The notes: generated by a model from the letters alone, not told the origin. A DNA stretch of 64,000 bases from an uncultured Lachnospiraceae bacterium (GCA_947382625.1 CANDAG010000013.1:1-64000), one strand, 5' to 3'. Counted from the first letter of the stretch, positions 44,686 to 52,272 are shown. Translations and numbers: made by a program.

Positions 44686-44710
44686 ATACTTTTATACACC
44701 CTGGGATTCC

Positions 44711-44741
44711 GTAACAGTGAAGCCGAGGGCTAAACTACTAC
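44711..44741. repeat. Diverged solo palindrome related to the MITE-like ends
   Basis: GTAACAGTGAAGCC, GAG, then GGCTAAACTACTAC. It folds like the outer hairpin of the element at 5262, with two mismatches. It lies just downstream of blaR1. Confidence 0.4.
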
Positions 44742-44755
44742 AAGACATCCCGCAT

Positions 44756-46402
44756 CTACCTCCACCTTCTGGTATACTCCTTTGACTCCTTTTCCGAAAG
44801 ATGCCTTAATCCCACAATATTTCCGCTCTGATCATGCTCTGCAACCACACCGGTGGTTCCGGTCTTCTCGCCGGAGGGATTCAAAAACAGCCGGCCTGAA
44901 AAGCCTTCCTCCTCAGGTATGGTATTATCCGCCAGAAAATAAATGGGCTCACCCTCATAAAAAAGCTGATAATCCGTATCCTCAAACCAGATACTGACCC
45001 CAAACCTCCCATAATCTTCAATCACAATATCTTCAATGGTCTTTTCGTCCATAAGCTGGTCCGCGGAGCCCGGCGATATTTGTTCAGAGGCCTGCTCCTG
45101 CAGGGAATCCGTATATTCTGCCGCACTTACCGCATACTCTGTATCCCCTGTCACAGTTTCCTCCCCGGCCCCGGCTGCTGCTGCATCCTCCACCACCACA
45201 AAGCTCATCTCTATCCCCGGCATATTCTCCCACGCCACATTTGTATATCCGCCAACAGACAGTCCGCTGTCCTCCTGTATCGTATCCGTTGCTATCACCG
45301 CATATTCCGACGTCTCCCCATCATACTCATACACCGCCGCATTACTCCCTGCAGCATAAGATACATCATAATGGGATCCGAAAGCGGTAAGTGCCATTCC
45401 CACGGCGGCCATCGCCCCCAAAATCCCTCTCGCTGTCACCTTCCTGAATTTCATAACTGCCGTGATCCTTTCGGTCACCGCATTTTTTCCAAAACCAAGC
45501 CCTGTCTGGAATCCCATGCTTTTCTGCTGGGCCATGGAAAGAAGGGCAAGGGCATAATCCTTCCGGCTCTCCTGCTTATTCCGCACCACGGTCTCATCGC
45601 ACAAAATCTCCATATCTCTGTTAAACAAAAGAACCATCAGCCACACCAGCGGGTTAAACCAGTGCAGGCACAAAACGCCATGGGCTACAAGCTTTTTCAG
45701 ATTGTCGTGATGCCTGATATGCACCAGCTCATGTCTGAGCCAGAAGGCGATCTCTTTTTCCGAATTTTGATACAACCCCTTGGGAAAGACAATGGCAGGC
45801 CGGAACACTCCATAAGTCACCGGTGATGCCGTGCGGTCGGAAATACAGAATTTCACCCTTTTCATCCGCTCCCTGTCCCTTTCCTCTAACAGCAAAAGCA
45901 GGAGTTGTTTTTCTTTTTCGGACATAGGAAGCCCTTCCCTGAAAAACTGACTGTCACGGTAATAAAGATACAAAGAACCAAGAATCATGACAAGAGCCGC
46001 CACCCCATAAATCATCCAGGGAAGATTGCTTTTTTGCATGCTTAACGCCAGACCGGACGCTGCCGCCGTATCTCCATTCTCCGTTACTGATATCACAGCC
46101 GTCTCTTCTCCGTCCCAGACAGAAGCGCTATGGGCCACCTTCCAGCACACCTTTTCCGATGGTACATCAACAAAAACGCTGCTTACAGCTTCCACTTTAT
46201 AGCAATCTAAAGAAATCGCTCCCAGATCACCGAGCCCCGGAAAGGGCATGGGAAGGGCAATCGGAAGCACCAGACGCAAAATCGCGATCTCCCAGAGCAG
46301 GATCATTGCCTTTTTGGGAACATAATTCATAAAAAGGATGCGGAATATGATAATTCCAATGATCAAAATCCCTGCCGTTAAACTCATCTGCACCAGGTTC
46401 AT
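44756..46402 (-). CDS. BlaR1/MecR1-like M56 membrane metalloprotease sensor
   Basis: About 548 residues. The membrane segments near the N-terminus are followed by a zinc metalloprotease motif HELVHIRHHDNLKKL (HExxH, near residue 240). The layout is that of BlaR1, whose protease triggers release of the BlaI repressor. The C-terminal external part (about 345-548) is short and shows no Ser-x-x-Lys penicillin-binding domain, so the signal is not simply a beta-lactam. I chose ATG 46402, with AGGAG 12 bases upstream. The frame also extends to 46477 through tandem repeats that would encode NNKPGRRL/NNKPERRL. Confidence 0.82.
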   Translation of the reverse strand: MNLVQMSLTAGILIIGIIIFRILFMNYVPKKAMILLWEIAILRLVLPIALPMPFPGLGDLGAISLDCYKVEAVSSVFVDVPSEKVCWKVAHSASVWDGEETAVISVTENGDTAAASGLALSMQKSNLPWMIYGVAALVMILGSLYLYYRDSQFFREGLPMSEKEKQLLLLLLEERDRERMKRVKFCISDRTASPVTYGVFRPAIVFPKGLYQNSEKEIAFWLRHELVHIRHHDNLKKLVAHGVLCLHWFNPLVWLMVLLFNRDMEILCDETVVRNKQESRKDYALALLSMAQQKSMGFQTGLGFGKNAVTERITAVMKFRKVTARGILGAMAAVGMALTAFGSHYDVSYAAGSNAAVYEYDGETSEYAVIATDTIQEDSGLSVGGYTNVAWENMPGIEMSFVVVEDAAAAGAGEETVTGDTEYAVSAAEYTDSLQEQASEQISPGSADQLMDEKTIEDIVIEDYGRFGVSIWFEDTDYQLFYEGEPIYFLADNTIPEEEGFSGRLFLNPSGEKTGTTGVVAEHDQSGNIVGLRHLSEKESKEYTRRWR

Positions 46403-46426
46403 CTTTTCACTCAGCTCCTTTCCTAA

Positions 46427-46488
46427 CAAACGCCGTTCCGGCTTATTGTTCAAACGCCGTCCCGGCTTATTGTTCAAACGCCGTCCTC
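46427..46488. repeat. Three tandem 24-bp units of the CAAACGC...CTTATTG family
   Basis: CAAACGCCGTTCCGGCTTAT-TGTT (46427-46450), the same with CCC for TCC (46451-46474), then a partial third unit to 46488. They lie between blaI and blaR1, covering the upstream in-frame codons of blaR1. Confidence 0.8.
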
Positions 46489-46489
46489 T

Positions 46490-46849
46490 TTACTCTTCCA
46501 GATCATCGATCATCCTCTTAAGCTGCTCGACTTCCTGCTTTGAAAGCTTTTTTCCGTCCAGAAAGGCGGCAAAAAACTTTTCTTTGGAGCCGTCGAACAT
46601 CTTATCGATCAGTTCTTCCGTCTCATAGTCCTGAACCTCCTGCCGGGAGATCAGAGCGCTGCACAAAAAGCCGGGCTCTTCTCTTTTGATGGCGCCTTTA
46701 TCCACACATTTCTTGATCACCGTGTAGGTAGTATTCCTGTTCCAGCCAATCTCCCCCTTTAATATTTTCACGATCTGCCCCGCCGGAAGATCTCCTTCCC
46801 GCCATAATACCTCCATCACTTTTCGTTCCGAATCAAACAATTTTATCAT
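46490..46849 (-). CDS. blaI: BlaI/MecI-family repressor
   Basis: A protein of about 119 residues with the winged helix of the family (about 1-75: ERKVMEVLWREGDLPAGQIV, then GWNRNTTYTVIKKCVDKGAI) and a C-terminal dimerisation helix. BlaI dimers bind palindromic operators and are inactivated by their partner M56 protease, encoded next here. I use ATG 46849, with GAGGAG upstream, not the ATG 13 codons earlier. Its own promoter carries two operator palindromes, so it is probably autoregulated. The same sites before the neighbouring ABC operon suggest that operon as its target. Confidence 0.92.
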   Translation of the reverse strand: MIKLFDSERKVMEVLWREGDLPAGQIVKILKGEIGWNRNTTYTVIKKCVDKGAIKREEPGFLCSALISRQEVQDYETEELIDKMFDGSKEKFFAAFLDGKKLSKQEVEQLKRMIDDLEE

Positions 46850-46883
46850 GTTGTAATGTCTCCTCTCTTTTCCAAACAAATCT

Positions 46884-46950
46884 GACAACGATACGCTTCG
46901 TGAGACGGCTTATTGGCCAAACGTCGACTCGCTTCGCAAGACGGCCAATC
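46884..46950. repeat. Two short dispersed palindromes upstream of blaI
   Basis: GACAACGATACGCTTCGTGA with GACGGCTTATTGGC, then CAAACGTCGACTCGCTTCGC with AAGACGGCCAATC. These are two members of the CAAACGC...CTTATTG family in a row, in the blaI leader. Confidence 0.6.
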
Positions 46951-46956
46951 AAAAAA

Positions 46957-46995
46957 GACTATCGCAATAGTTGTTTAAATACTATCACGATAGTC
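46957..46995. promoter_or_regulatory. Tandem BlaI-type operators of the blaI-blaR1 operon
   Basis: GACTATCGCAATAGTT (46957-46972) and TACTATCACGATAGTC (46980-46995) are 16-bp palindromes with centres 23 bases apart, the second covering the -10 region. Confidence 0.85.
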
Positions 46996-47007
46996 ATGGT
47001 GTGTCAA
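46979..47007 (-). promoter_or_regulatory. Promoter of blaI-blaR1
   Basis: On the minus strand TTGACA (47007-47002), a 17-base spacer and TAGTAT (46984-46979). The -10 lies inside the upstream operator palindrome. Confidence 0.75.
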
Positions 47008-47025
47008 TAAATCTTCTTTTCCTGA

Positions 47026-47640
47026 TCATACAATTTGAATCTTTAATAATCCGGCCAGCTCAGCGGCCTGGTACATATTGACCTTAACCCCTGCCAGCTC
47101 TGTATAAGTATCAGAGACCATCAGGTTGGTGATCACACAGTCTGAAAGATCGATTCCCTTTAATTTTGTTTTGAAGAAATCTGCACCGTTGAAATTCACA
47201 TTGTGAAATACGGGCTTTTTTAATTTCACCTCTGAAAAAAAGCTCTGTTCCATATTACAGTCAGATGTCGATGTATTTTCCCAAAGAGTGGATACAAAAT
47301 TGCAATACAGGCAGCTGCAATCCTTCATTTCCGTGCTTTTAAACGAAGCTGCGCCAAAGGAACAACCATCCATTTTGCAGCTCAGGAATCTACAATTCTT
47401 AAAATACGCATTTTTCAGACAACAGTTGCTCAGATCACAGCTATCAAATATAACATCGATAAACTCTCCGCTGTCAAAATCATTATCCGGAATCTGGCAC
47501 TTTATGAACTGAACCCTCTCAAACATTACTTTTCGTGCATTGATACCGCTGAGCCTTTCATTTTCAAATATCTTTTGTTCTATGGCATTTTCAGCTTCTA
47601 TCGCCTGATCGATCTCATCATATAGCAAATCAAAAACCAT
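47026..47640 (-). CDS. Pentapeptide-repeat-like protein
   Basis: A protein of about 204 residues. Residues about 25-180 form a pentapeptide-like right-handed beta-helix with repeated units such as VIFDSCDLSNCCLKNAYFKN and MDGCSFGAASFKSTEM, unusually rich in Cys. Function cannot be read from the repeats; family members range from DNA-mimic gyrase protectors to effectors. ATG 47640 lies inside the 3' end of the FliD-like gene (11-base overlap in another frame), so the two are probably translated together. There is no signal peptide. Confidence 0.72.
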   Translation of the reverse strand: MVFDLLYDEIDQAIEAENAIEQKIFENERLSGINARKVMFERVQFIKCQIPDNDFDSGEFIDVIFDSCDLSNCCLKNAYFKNCRFLSCKMDGCSFGAASFKSTEMKDCSCLYCNFVSTLWENTSTSDCNMEQSFFSEVKLKKPVFHNVNFNGADFFKTKLKGIDLSDCVITNLMVSDTYTELAGVKVNMYQAAELAGLLKIQIV

Positions 47641-48406
47641 AATCAAACATATTTCCCGCGGTGTAAGCCTTATTATAGCTTCCATTCCAGTCATAGGTGG
47701 CAGACTTGGATGCTTCCGATTCAGCGGCCCGGTTCATCATGGTTGCCTGAGCGGAAACCCTGTCTGCGTAAGAGGAATTCCCGTTGAACAAAGATTTTGC
47801 CTGTGTCATGTCCGCTGCCTTGAAGGCCTTCTCATCTATGGATAATGTCTTATCCTCATTGATGGTGATTCCCACCTTCTCAAGCAGATTCTTATTGGCA
47901 TTTGTGATCCCTGCCAGGGCTTTCCCCCTGTTCTGAACGGTGGATGACTCAGCGGCAGAAGCCTGCTTCATTACCTTATTATAATCATCCACAAATGCGG
48001 AAACCGAGCTGTAAATGGCATCAGTGTCATAATCCTTCCTGGTGCCGGTCACTCCCTTTTCATCCTTAGTCTCCACATCAACCTTATGAAAGACCGACTT
48101 GCTCCCTGTCCTCGTCAGGGCATCCGCCGAACCCTTAAGATCATCCGCCGCGCTCTTGATGGATGATAAGGTCTTCACGGAATCTCTGGCGGCAGAAGTA
48201 CTGCTCGTATTGTTTTTCTCCGCAATAGAAGAGATTTCTTTGGCCCCATTGCCGCCATAGTAAGCCTTCATCAGCTTGCCATAGCTGCCATTCCTGATCG
48301 AGGCATAATCTGAAAGGAAATTCAGATTACCGGTGCTGCCTCCTGACATGTTCTGAAACAGATAGGAATAATCCTGCTTCATTCCAACATTAATATTCAT
48401 TCCCAT
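47630..48406 (-). CDS. FliD-C-like (hook-associated protein 2-related) protein
   Basis: A 258-residue soluble protein. The N-terminus is low in complexity (MGMNINVGMKQDYSYLFQN). Helical segments (about 75-100 and 130-160, SSVSAFVDDYNKVMKQA) and a later region, EKVGITINEDKTLSIDEKAF with SLFNG, resemble the C-terminal D0/D1 part of flagellar cap protein FliD. No flagellin, hook or export genes are nearby, so it may be a stand-alone relative. ATTAATATTCATTCC-type upstream sequence and a purine-rich AAAGGAGTGAT site precede the ATG. Confidence 0.6.
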   Translation of the reverse strand: MGMNINVGMKQDYSYLFQNMSGGSTGNLNFLSDYASIRNGSYGKLMKAYYGGNGAKEISSIAEKNNTSSTSAARDSVKTLSSIKSAADDLKGSADALTRTGSKSVFHKVDVETKDEKGVTGTRKDYDTDAIYSSVSAFVDDYNKVMKQASAAESSTVQNRGKALAGITNANKNLLEKVGITINEDKTLSIDEKAFKAADMTQAKSLFNGNSSYADRVSAQATMMNRAAESEASKSATYDWNGSYNKAYTAGNMFDYGF

Positions 48407-48610
48407 GTTATCACTCCTTTGATCTTACGCTCTGCCTGTGCCGGCATAAGCAACCTCCATGTTTTCTGTTAATTATATCGGCATGAATACCTGCCTGATT
48501 AAGAGGCAGAATATTTTTGCAGGGTCTTGTGCTGATTTTTTATATCCATATCGCTTTAGCTTCTTTTTGTTTGATTATATAAGCAGCGTTTCTGGATACC
48601 CCTTCTTTTT

Positions 48611-48685
48611 TCAGCCAGATTTTTTGAACCATTCCTGCTCATCATTCATAGCACATAAATCTAATACAATCTGTTTTATATTCAT
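48611..48685 (-). pseudogene. 5' remnant of an AlbA_2 (Schlafen-like) DNA-binding protein gene
   Basis: An intact ribosome site (AAGGAG, seven bases spacing) and 24 codons reading MNIKQIVLDLCAMNDEQEWF, then KKSG and stop. The first 20 residues closely recall the start of AlbA_2-domain regulators of this bacterial group, which continue EFKENW. Here the frame ends at once. The gene is either deleted or cut by recombination. Identification rests on this short stretch only. Confidence 0.5.
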
Positions 48686-48719
48686 TGGCATTCTCCTTAA
48701 CATGGATTTATTCCCAACT

Positions 48720-48759
48720 TTTATTCCCAATATTGAAATTATAGCATATTGGGAATAAA
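48720..48759. promoter_or_regulatory. Palindromic promoter of the broken AlbA_2 gene
   Basis: TTTATTCCCAATAT (48720-48733) and ATATTGGGAATAAA (48746-48759) are perfect 14-bp inverted arms around 12 bases. Those 12 bases contain TATAAT on the minus strand (48743-48738). Such a site suggests a repressor that binds across the -10, possibly an autoregulator. Confidence 0.6.
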
Positions 48760-48787
48760 GTTGGAATTAAATTTATAAGAAAAGTGT

Positions 48788-48816
48788 TGACAGAAGTCAA
48801 AAAGAAAGATATAATA
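48788..48816 (+). promoter_or_regulatory. Consensus sigma-A promoter of tRNA-Leu
   Basis: TTGACA (48788-48793), a 17-base spacer and TATAAT (48811-48816), 11 bases before the tRNA 5' end. Both boxes match consensus perfectly. Confidence 0.9.
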
Positions 48817-48827
48817 TCAATTGTTCG

Positions 48828-48910
48828 CAGGAATGGCGGAATTGGCAGACGCGCACGGTTCAGGTCCGTGTGGTAGCAATACCATGAGAGTTCAAGTCTC
48901 TTTTCCTGCA
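48828..48910 (+). tRNA. tRNA-Leu (anticodon CAG)
   Basis: An 83-base class II tRNA. Acceptor arm GCAGGAA pairs with TTCCTGC, with discriminator A. The D-arm region is TGGCGGAATTGGCAGACGC, the anticodon arm CACGG-TTCAGGT-CCGTG gives anticodon CAG (reads CUG), and there is a long variable arm and a GTTCAAGTC T-loop. CCA is not encoded. It is a single gene with its own promoter and terminator. Confidence 0.95.
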
Positions 48911-48916
48911 CGAATA

Positions 48917-48973
48917 AAAAACAGCCGTAAATCAAAGATTTTTCAATAAGATCAATGGTTTGCGGCTGTTTTT
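48917..48973 (+). terminator. Terminator of tRNA-Leu
   Basis: AAAAACAGCCG pairs with CGGCTGTTTTT over a large loop, directly after the tRNA, with the T-run as part of the 3' arm. The FecR-like gene begins 43 bases later. Confidence 0.75.
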
Positions 48974-49016
48974 CTATCATGTGTTATCCAAATTTCAGTT
49001 GAGAGAGGGCGAGTTT

Positions 49017-50231
49017 TTGAGAAAAAAGAGAATTCTGGCTTTGACTTTAACACTGTCTCTGCTCCTGACCTCCTGCGGCGGCGGAGCGGAGGCAACAACC
49101 ATGTGTCTGAGAAAAACGGAGGGCATGGTAGGTATCTTCGATGACGGCAGCAAGGAGATCACGCCTCGTGACGGCCTGGGGCTGTATTCCGGCTATGGGG
49201 TAGATACCAGCTCCGAAAGCTACGCCTGGATTGACCTGGATGGCGTAAAGCTCACCAAGCTCGATGAGGATAGCGATATTGCCATCACAAAAGAGGGCAG
49301 GAAGCTGGAAATTGAAGTAAAGTCGGGAAACCTGTTCTTCAACGTTACCGAGCCCCTGGCCGATGACGAGAGCATGAACATCCGCACCTCCACCATGTTG
49401 GTGGGCATCCGGGGTACCTGCGGATGGGTGACACAGGATGCCGTGGCCCTGCTGGAGGGCACTGTAGAGGTCACCGCCGGGGAACAGAGCGTCACCATCA
49501 CCGCCGGGGAGATGGCCGTTTTAACAAAAGAAGGCGTGCTGGAGGCAGAGCCCATCACCGCTGCTTCGATCCCCGCCTTCGTTTGGGAAGAAATTGCAGA
49601 TGATGAAAAGCTGAGGGAGCCTGTTTTAGATTCTTCCGTTACCGAACCGACCGAGGCTGACCCAATGGCTGCATATGCAAATACTCTGGACAAGATAACG
49701 GAAAACGGAAAAATTCTGCACACAGAAATGATCGACTTTGAGCAGGACGGCAACCCGGAGCTGCTGGTGATTTATACAGCTGGCGAAAACGAGGCTACTG
49801 GCACAGATTTTGTTGAGGTATCCTTTTACCGAAATGAGACAGAAGGAGTTTCCTATCTGGGCGGCGGCCGTCGTCCATGGAACATAGAAGAAACGGCCAA
49901 ATACTCTCTGGTGGAATACGGCGGCCGGTTGTACCTGGAAGAACACAGGCAGACAGATCACGGTGAAAGTTGGAATTATCACTTTTCTATCGCCGAAAAA
50001 GACGGCACCAAAGACAGCTGGCACCGGATGTACGTCAGCACTAATTATGACACAGGGACATATTACAGCTACGGCAGTCCCGAGGGAGATGAGATTGGCA
50101 GCGATGTCAACGACATCAGCGGCGAAGAATATGAGGCGATTCATGGACAATTCAACACGGTGAGGGTCCTTGCTGATACTTATACTCCGGACGGCAAGGA
50201 TGTGACAGTAACATCTCAGGTTTTACACTAA
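49017..50231 (+). CDS. FecR-domain lipoprotein
   Basis: A 404-residue lipoprotein. The signal peptide has the lipobox LLTSC (Cys near residue 20). A FecR-like domain follows (about 35-180: GLGLYSGYGVDTSSESYAWIDLDG, then STMLVGIRGTCGWV). A C-terminal domain (about 215-404: ILHTEMIDFEQDGNPELLVIYT) resembles surface domains with an FG-GAP/EF-hand-like D-x-D-x-N-x-E turn. The start is TTG 49017, with AGAGGG seven bases upstream; no ATG or GTG with a ribosome site is nearby. FecR domains are best known from Gram-negative signalling, so the role here is unclear. Codon use is GC-richer than in many neighbours. Confidence 0.78.
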   Translation: MRKKRILALTLTLSLLLTSCGGGAEATTMCLRKTEGMVGIFDDGSKEITPRDGLGLYSGYGVDTSSESYAWIDLDGVKLTKLDEDSDIAITKEGRKLEIEVKSGNLFFNVTEPLADDESMNIRTSTMLVGIRGTCGWVTQDAVALLEGTVEVTAGEQSVTITAGEMAVLTKEGVLEAEPITAASIPAFVWEEIADDEKLREPVLDSSVTEPTEADPMAAYANTLDKITENGKILHTEMIDFEQDGNPELLVIYTAGENEATGTDFVEVSFYRNETEGVSYLGGGRRPWNIEETAKYSLVEYGGRLYLEEHRQTDHGESWNYHFSIAEKDGTKDSWHRMYVSTNYDTGTYYSYGSPEGDEIGSDVNDISGEEYEAIHGQFNTVRVLADTYTPDGKDVTVTSQVLH

Positions 50232-50236
50232 AATCA

Positions 50237-50267
50237 ATGGGAAGCCAGTAAAATCAAGGCTTCCCAT
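50237..50267. terminator. Hairpin between the FecR-like gene and the DUF4179 gene
   Basis: ATGGGAAGCC and GGCTTCCCAT are perfect 10-bp arms between convergent genes. The T-run is weak. Confidence 0.6.
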
Positions 50268-50283
50268 ATTGTGTCTGCTAAAA

Positions 50284-51480
50284 CTATCTTGAAAGCTCCA
50301 CCTCTGTCTGAAACAGTGCTTTTGATAAAAGAGAATCAAAATCTCCTTTGTAATTCATGTAAGTTTCTTCATCACAGACAGCGATGGTTACTTTGCTCAC
50401 ATCCCTCTGCCACACGCTGTAGGTTCCCACGATCGGTCCTCTGCTCTCCAGCTTCTGCCCCCGGGCATCCGCCATGACGACCACATAATCTCCGGCAGAC
50501 TCACCTTCCGGACAGATCAGATCCGCCGTAATCTCATAAGGAGATCTGCGGACGGTTCCAATCCCAATCCCGTTCTCATTGGCAAGATTCATTTCCTTCG
50601 TGATCACCTCGGAATCGTTGGCGGTGACATCGATACTAAAGTCCCAGTTACCGGAAATTTTTTCAAGCTGAACAGGATCGTTTGTATAGGCGGCTGACTC
50701 CGGTTTGATCACATAAATATCCGATATCTTAAGTCCATAGGTAAAATGCCCGGGCAAAAGGTCAGGCCTTTGCAGGTTTCCTGCCTGGTCAATCCCGGCC
50801 AGATTCGCCAGATCAACCCGGATGATCCCGGCAAAGGTGGCGCTGTCCAGAAAATTTCCTTCAATGATAAAAGGCGACTCCACACCAAGGGCCGGATCAA
50901 AGGTGAGCCTTCCGGGAGCAGCCTCCCCAAAATCAGCCGTTGCCACTGTGTCCATTTCCAGTACCTGATATGAGAGATCCCAGCCCTCATTGACATCCAA
51001 AAACGTCTGTGGAAATCCGTCCTCTGCCTCCAGACTCACCGCAAGGTACAGGGACATACTGTCAGCATAGCTTTCTGAGATGGAGAAGGTCACTCCCCCG
51101 GATGTCTGGCAATAAAGGCTCTCTTCCGGCACCTGATTTTCTGCTGCGGCAGCTTCTGTCCCAGGTGAAGCGAGAGGCTTGGATTTAGTACTGTAGTCTC
51201 CGGGATAGCTCACCTTTTGCTCCTCCAGCTGGAAGATTCGTCCAATGATGGGGATCTGGGCCGCCAGTGCCGGATTGGCAGTGCAGAAGATAAAGCACAG
51301 CACAAGGGCTGCCGCAACAGCGGTTATGGTGATTCTCATATGATGAAGATTTTTTCTTTTGGGGGTGGTCTCTCTTATCATGGTGTATGCCTCCTGTATT
51401 TTCTGGTCGATCAGGTCGGACTCCGGCAGATTCTGACCAAGTATGTTCTTAAGTTCCTGTTCTGAATACATTTTTTTCAT
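50284..51480 (-). CDS. DUF4179-type membrane anti-sigma factor
   Basis: A protein of about 398 residues: a short cytoplasmic N-terminal segment (about 1-45) that would bind the sigma factor, one membrane segment (about 47-67, ITAVAAALVLCFIFCTANPA) and a large external domain of two beta-rich parts, typical of DUF4179 proteins. The start at 51480 has AAAGGAG seven bases upstream; the longer frame overlaps the sigma gene. It follows the sigma gene directly, so sigma/anti-sigma pairing is very likely. Confidence 0.88.
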   Translation of the reverse strand: MKKMYSEQELKNILGQNLPESDLIDQKIQEAYTMIRETTPKRKNLHHMRITITAVAAALVLCFIFCTANPALAAQIPIIGRIFQLEEQKVSYPGDYSTKSKPLASPGTEAAAAENQVPEESLYCQTSGGVTFSISESYADSMSLYLAVSLEAEDGFPQTFLDVNEGWDLSYQVLEMDTVATADFGEAAPGRLTFDPALGVESPFIIEGNFLDSATFAGIIRVDLANLAGIDQAGNLQRPDLLPGHFTYGLKISDIYVIKPESAAYTNDPVQLEKISGNWDFSIDVTANDSEVITKEMNLANENGIGIGTVRRSPYEITADLICPEGESAGDYVVVMADARGQKLESRGPIVGTYSVWQRDVSKVTIAVCDEETYMNYKGDFDSLLSKALFQTEVELSR

Positions 51481-51506
51481 GGGATGCTCCTTTCCTGGGT
51501 CAAAGC

Positions 51507-52004
51507 TCATGCGTCCTGCAGCTGTGTTCTGAGCAGCTCTTTTCCCCTGTGCAGCCTGCTCTTTACGGTGCTCTCCTTCATGTGCAGTATGTCCGAAATT
51601 TCCCTGGTAGTATACTGCTCTCCATAGTAGAGCTGAAAGATAAGCCGGCTCTCAGCCGGAAGCGCAAGAAGCAGCTCCCGAAACTCCACATAGCTGTTTC
51701 CCGCTTCCTCTTTTTCAATTTCCGGCAGTTCCGAAGCAGAACAGCTTTTTTTATTGTGGTTAAATATTTTGTTGCAGTTATTGATCAGGATCCTGATCAG
51801 CCACGTTTTAAAATAATCAGGCTTTTTCAGTCCGCCGATGCCCTCCCAGGCATCCAGTATCGTATCCTGTATGGCATCAGCCACATCCTCCTCATTTCGG
51901 AAAAAACCAAAGGCTACCCGTTGCATAGCCTGCCTGTTTTCCTCCATCAATCGGATAAAGGCCTCCGGATTACGGTGTTGTGCCTGTTTTACCAGTGTCC
52001 TCAT
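51507..52004 (-). CDS. ECF-type RNA polymerase sigma factor
   Basis: A protein of about 165 residues. Region 2 has EEDVADAIQDTILDAWEG (near 42-59) and YFKTWLIRILINNCNKIF. Region 4 has YTTREISDILHMKESTVKS (near 133-151). ATG 52004 is preceded by TGGAGG at five bases. It is paired with the DUF4179 anti-sigma factor that follows it. Target promoters cannot be read here. Confidence 0.92.
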   Translation of the reverse strand: MRTLVKQAQHRNPEAFIRLMEENRQAMQRVAFGFFRNEEDVADAIQDTILDAWEGIGGLKKPDYFKTWLIRILINNCNKIFNHNKKSCSASELPEIEKEEAGNSYVEFRELLLALPAESRLIFQLYYGEQYTTREISDILHMKESTVKSRLHRGKELLRTQLQDA

Positions 52005-52227
52005 GTTAACCTCCATAAAATCTGCCCATGGGTTTTCCGGTCAGCTTTCATTCTCGCGCGATGACAAATCTCCCTCATAAGCGGTTTGTCATCTATTAGA
52101 TAAAAAAACAGAGGATTTCGATGCATCAAATTTTAAAAATCGAGCAGGGAAGGTTACTTCCCCTGCCCGCCGCGCGACCCGTGCGCCGCGTTAGCGGCAT
52201 ATTACATCTGCACGGGTCTGCGCACCT

Positions 52228-52257
52228 AAAAAAGACTCTGCATCTTGCCGCAGAGTC
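52228..52257 (-). terminator. Terminator of the second DUF2974 gene
   Basis: On the minus strand GACTCTGC-GGCAAGAT-GCAGAGTC is followed by six T. Confidence 0.9.
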
Positions 52258-52272
52258 CGTAAATATTTTTTA

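Larger units (their letters stand above)
48407..48827. other. Gap with a broken AlbA_2 gene and two promoters
   Basis: Between the FliD-like gene and the tRNA there is no intact gene. It holds a remnant of an AlbA_2 gene (48611-48685), a large palindrome around its promoter (48720-48759) and the tRNA promoter (48788-48816). Nothing else was recognised. Confidence 0.6.

Noticed and set aside
46427-46488. Tandem repeats as a CRISPR array
   Set aside because: The units are directly adjacent without spacers and belong to the dispersed palindrome family. No cas genes are present in the window.
48459-48758. Possible 99-residue plus-strand protein
   Set aside because: No ribosome site, odd composition rich in Phe and Ile, and it runs antisense over the AlbA_2 remnant and its palindromic promoter.
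48708-48980. Possible 90-residue minus-strand protein
   Set aside because: It is the antisense of tRNA-Leu and its terminator.
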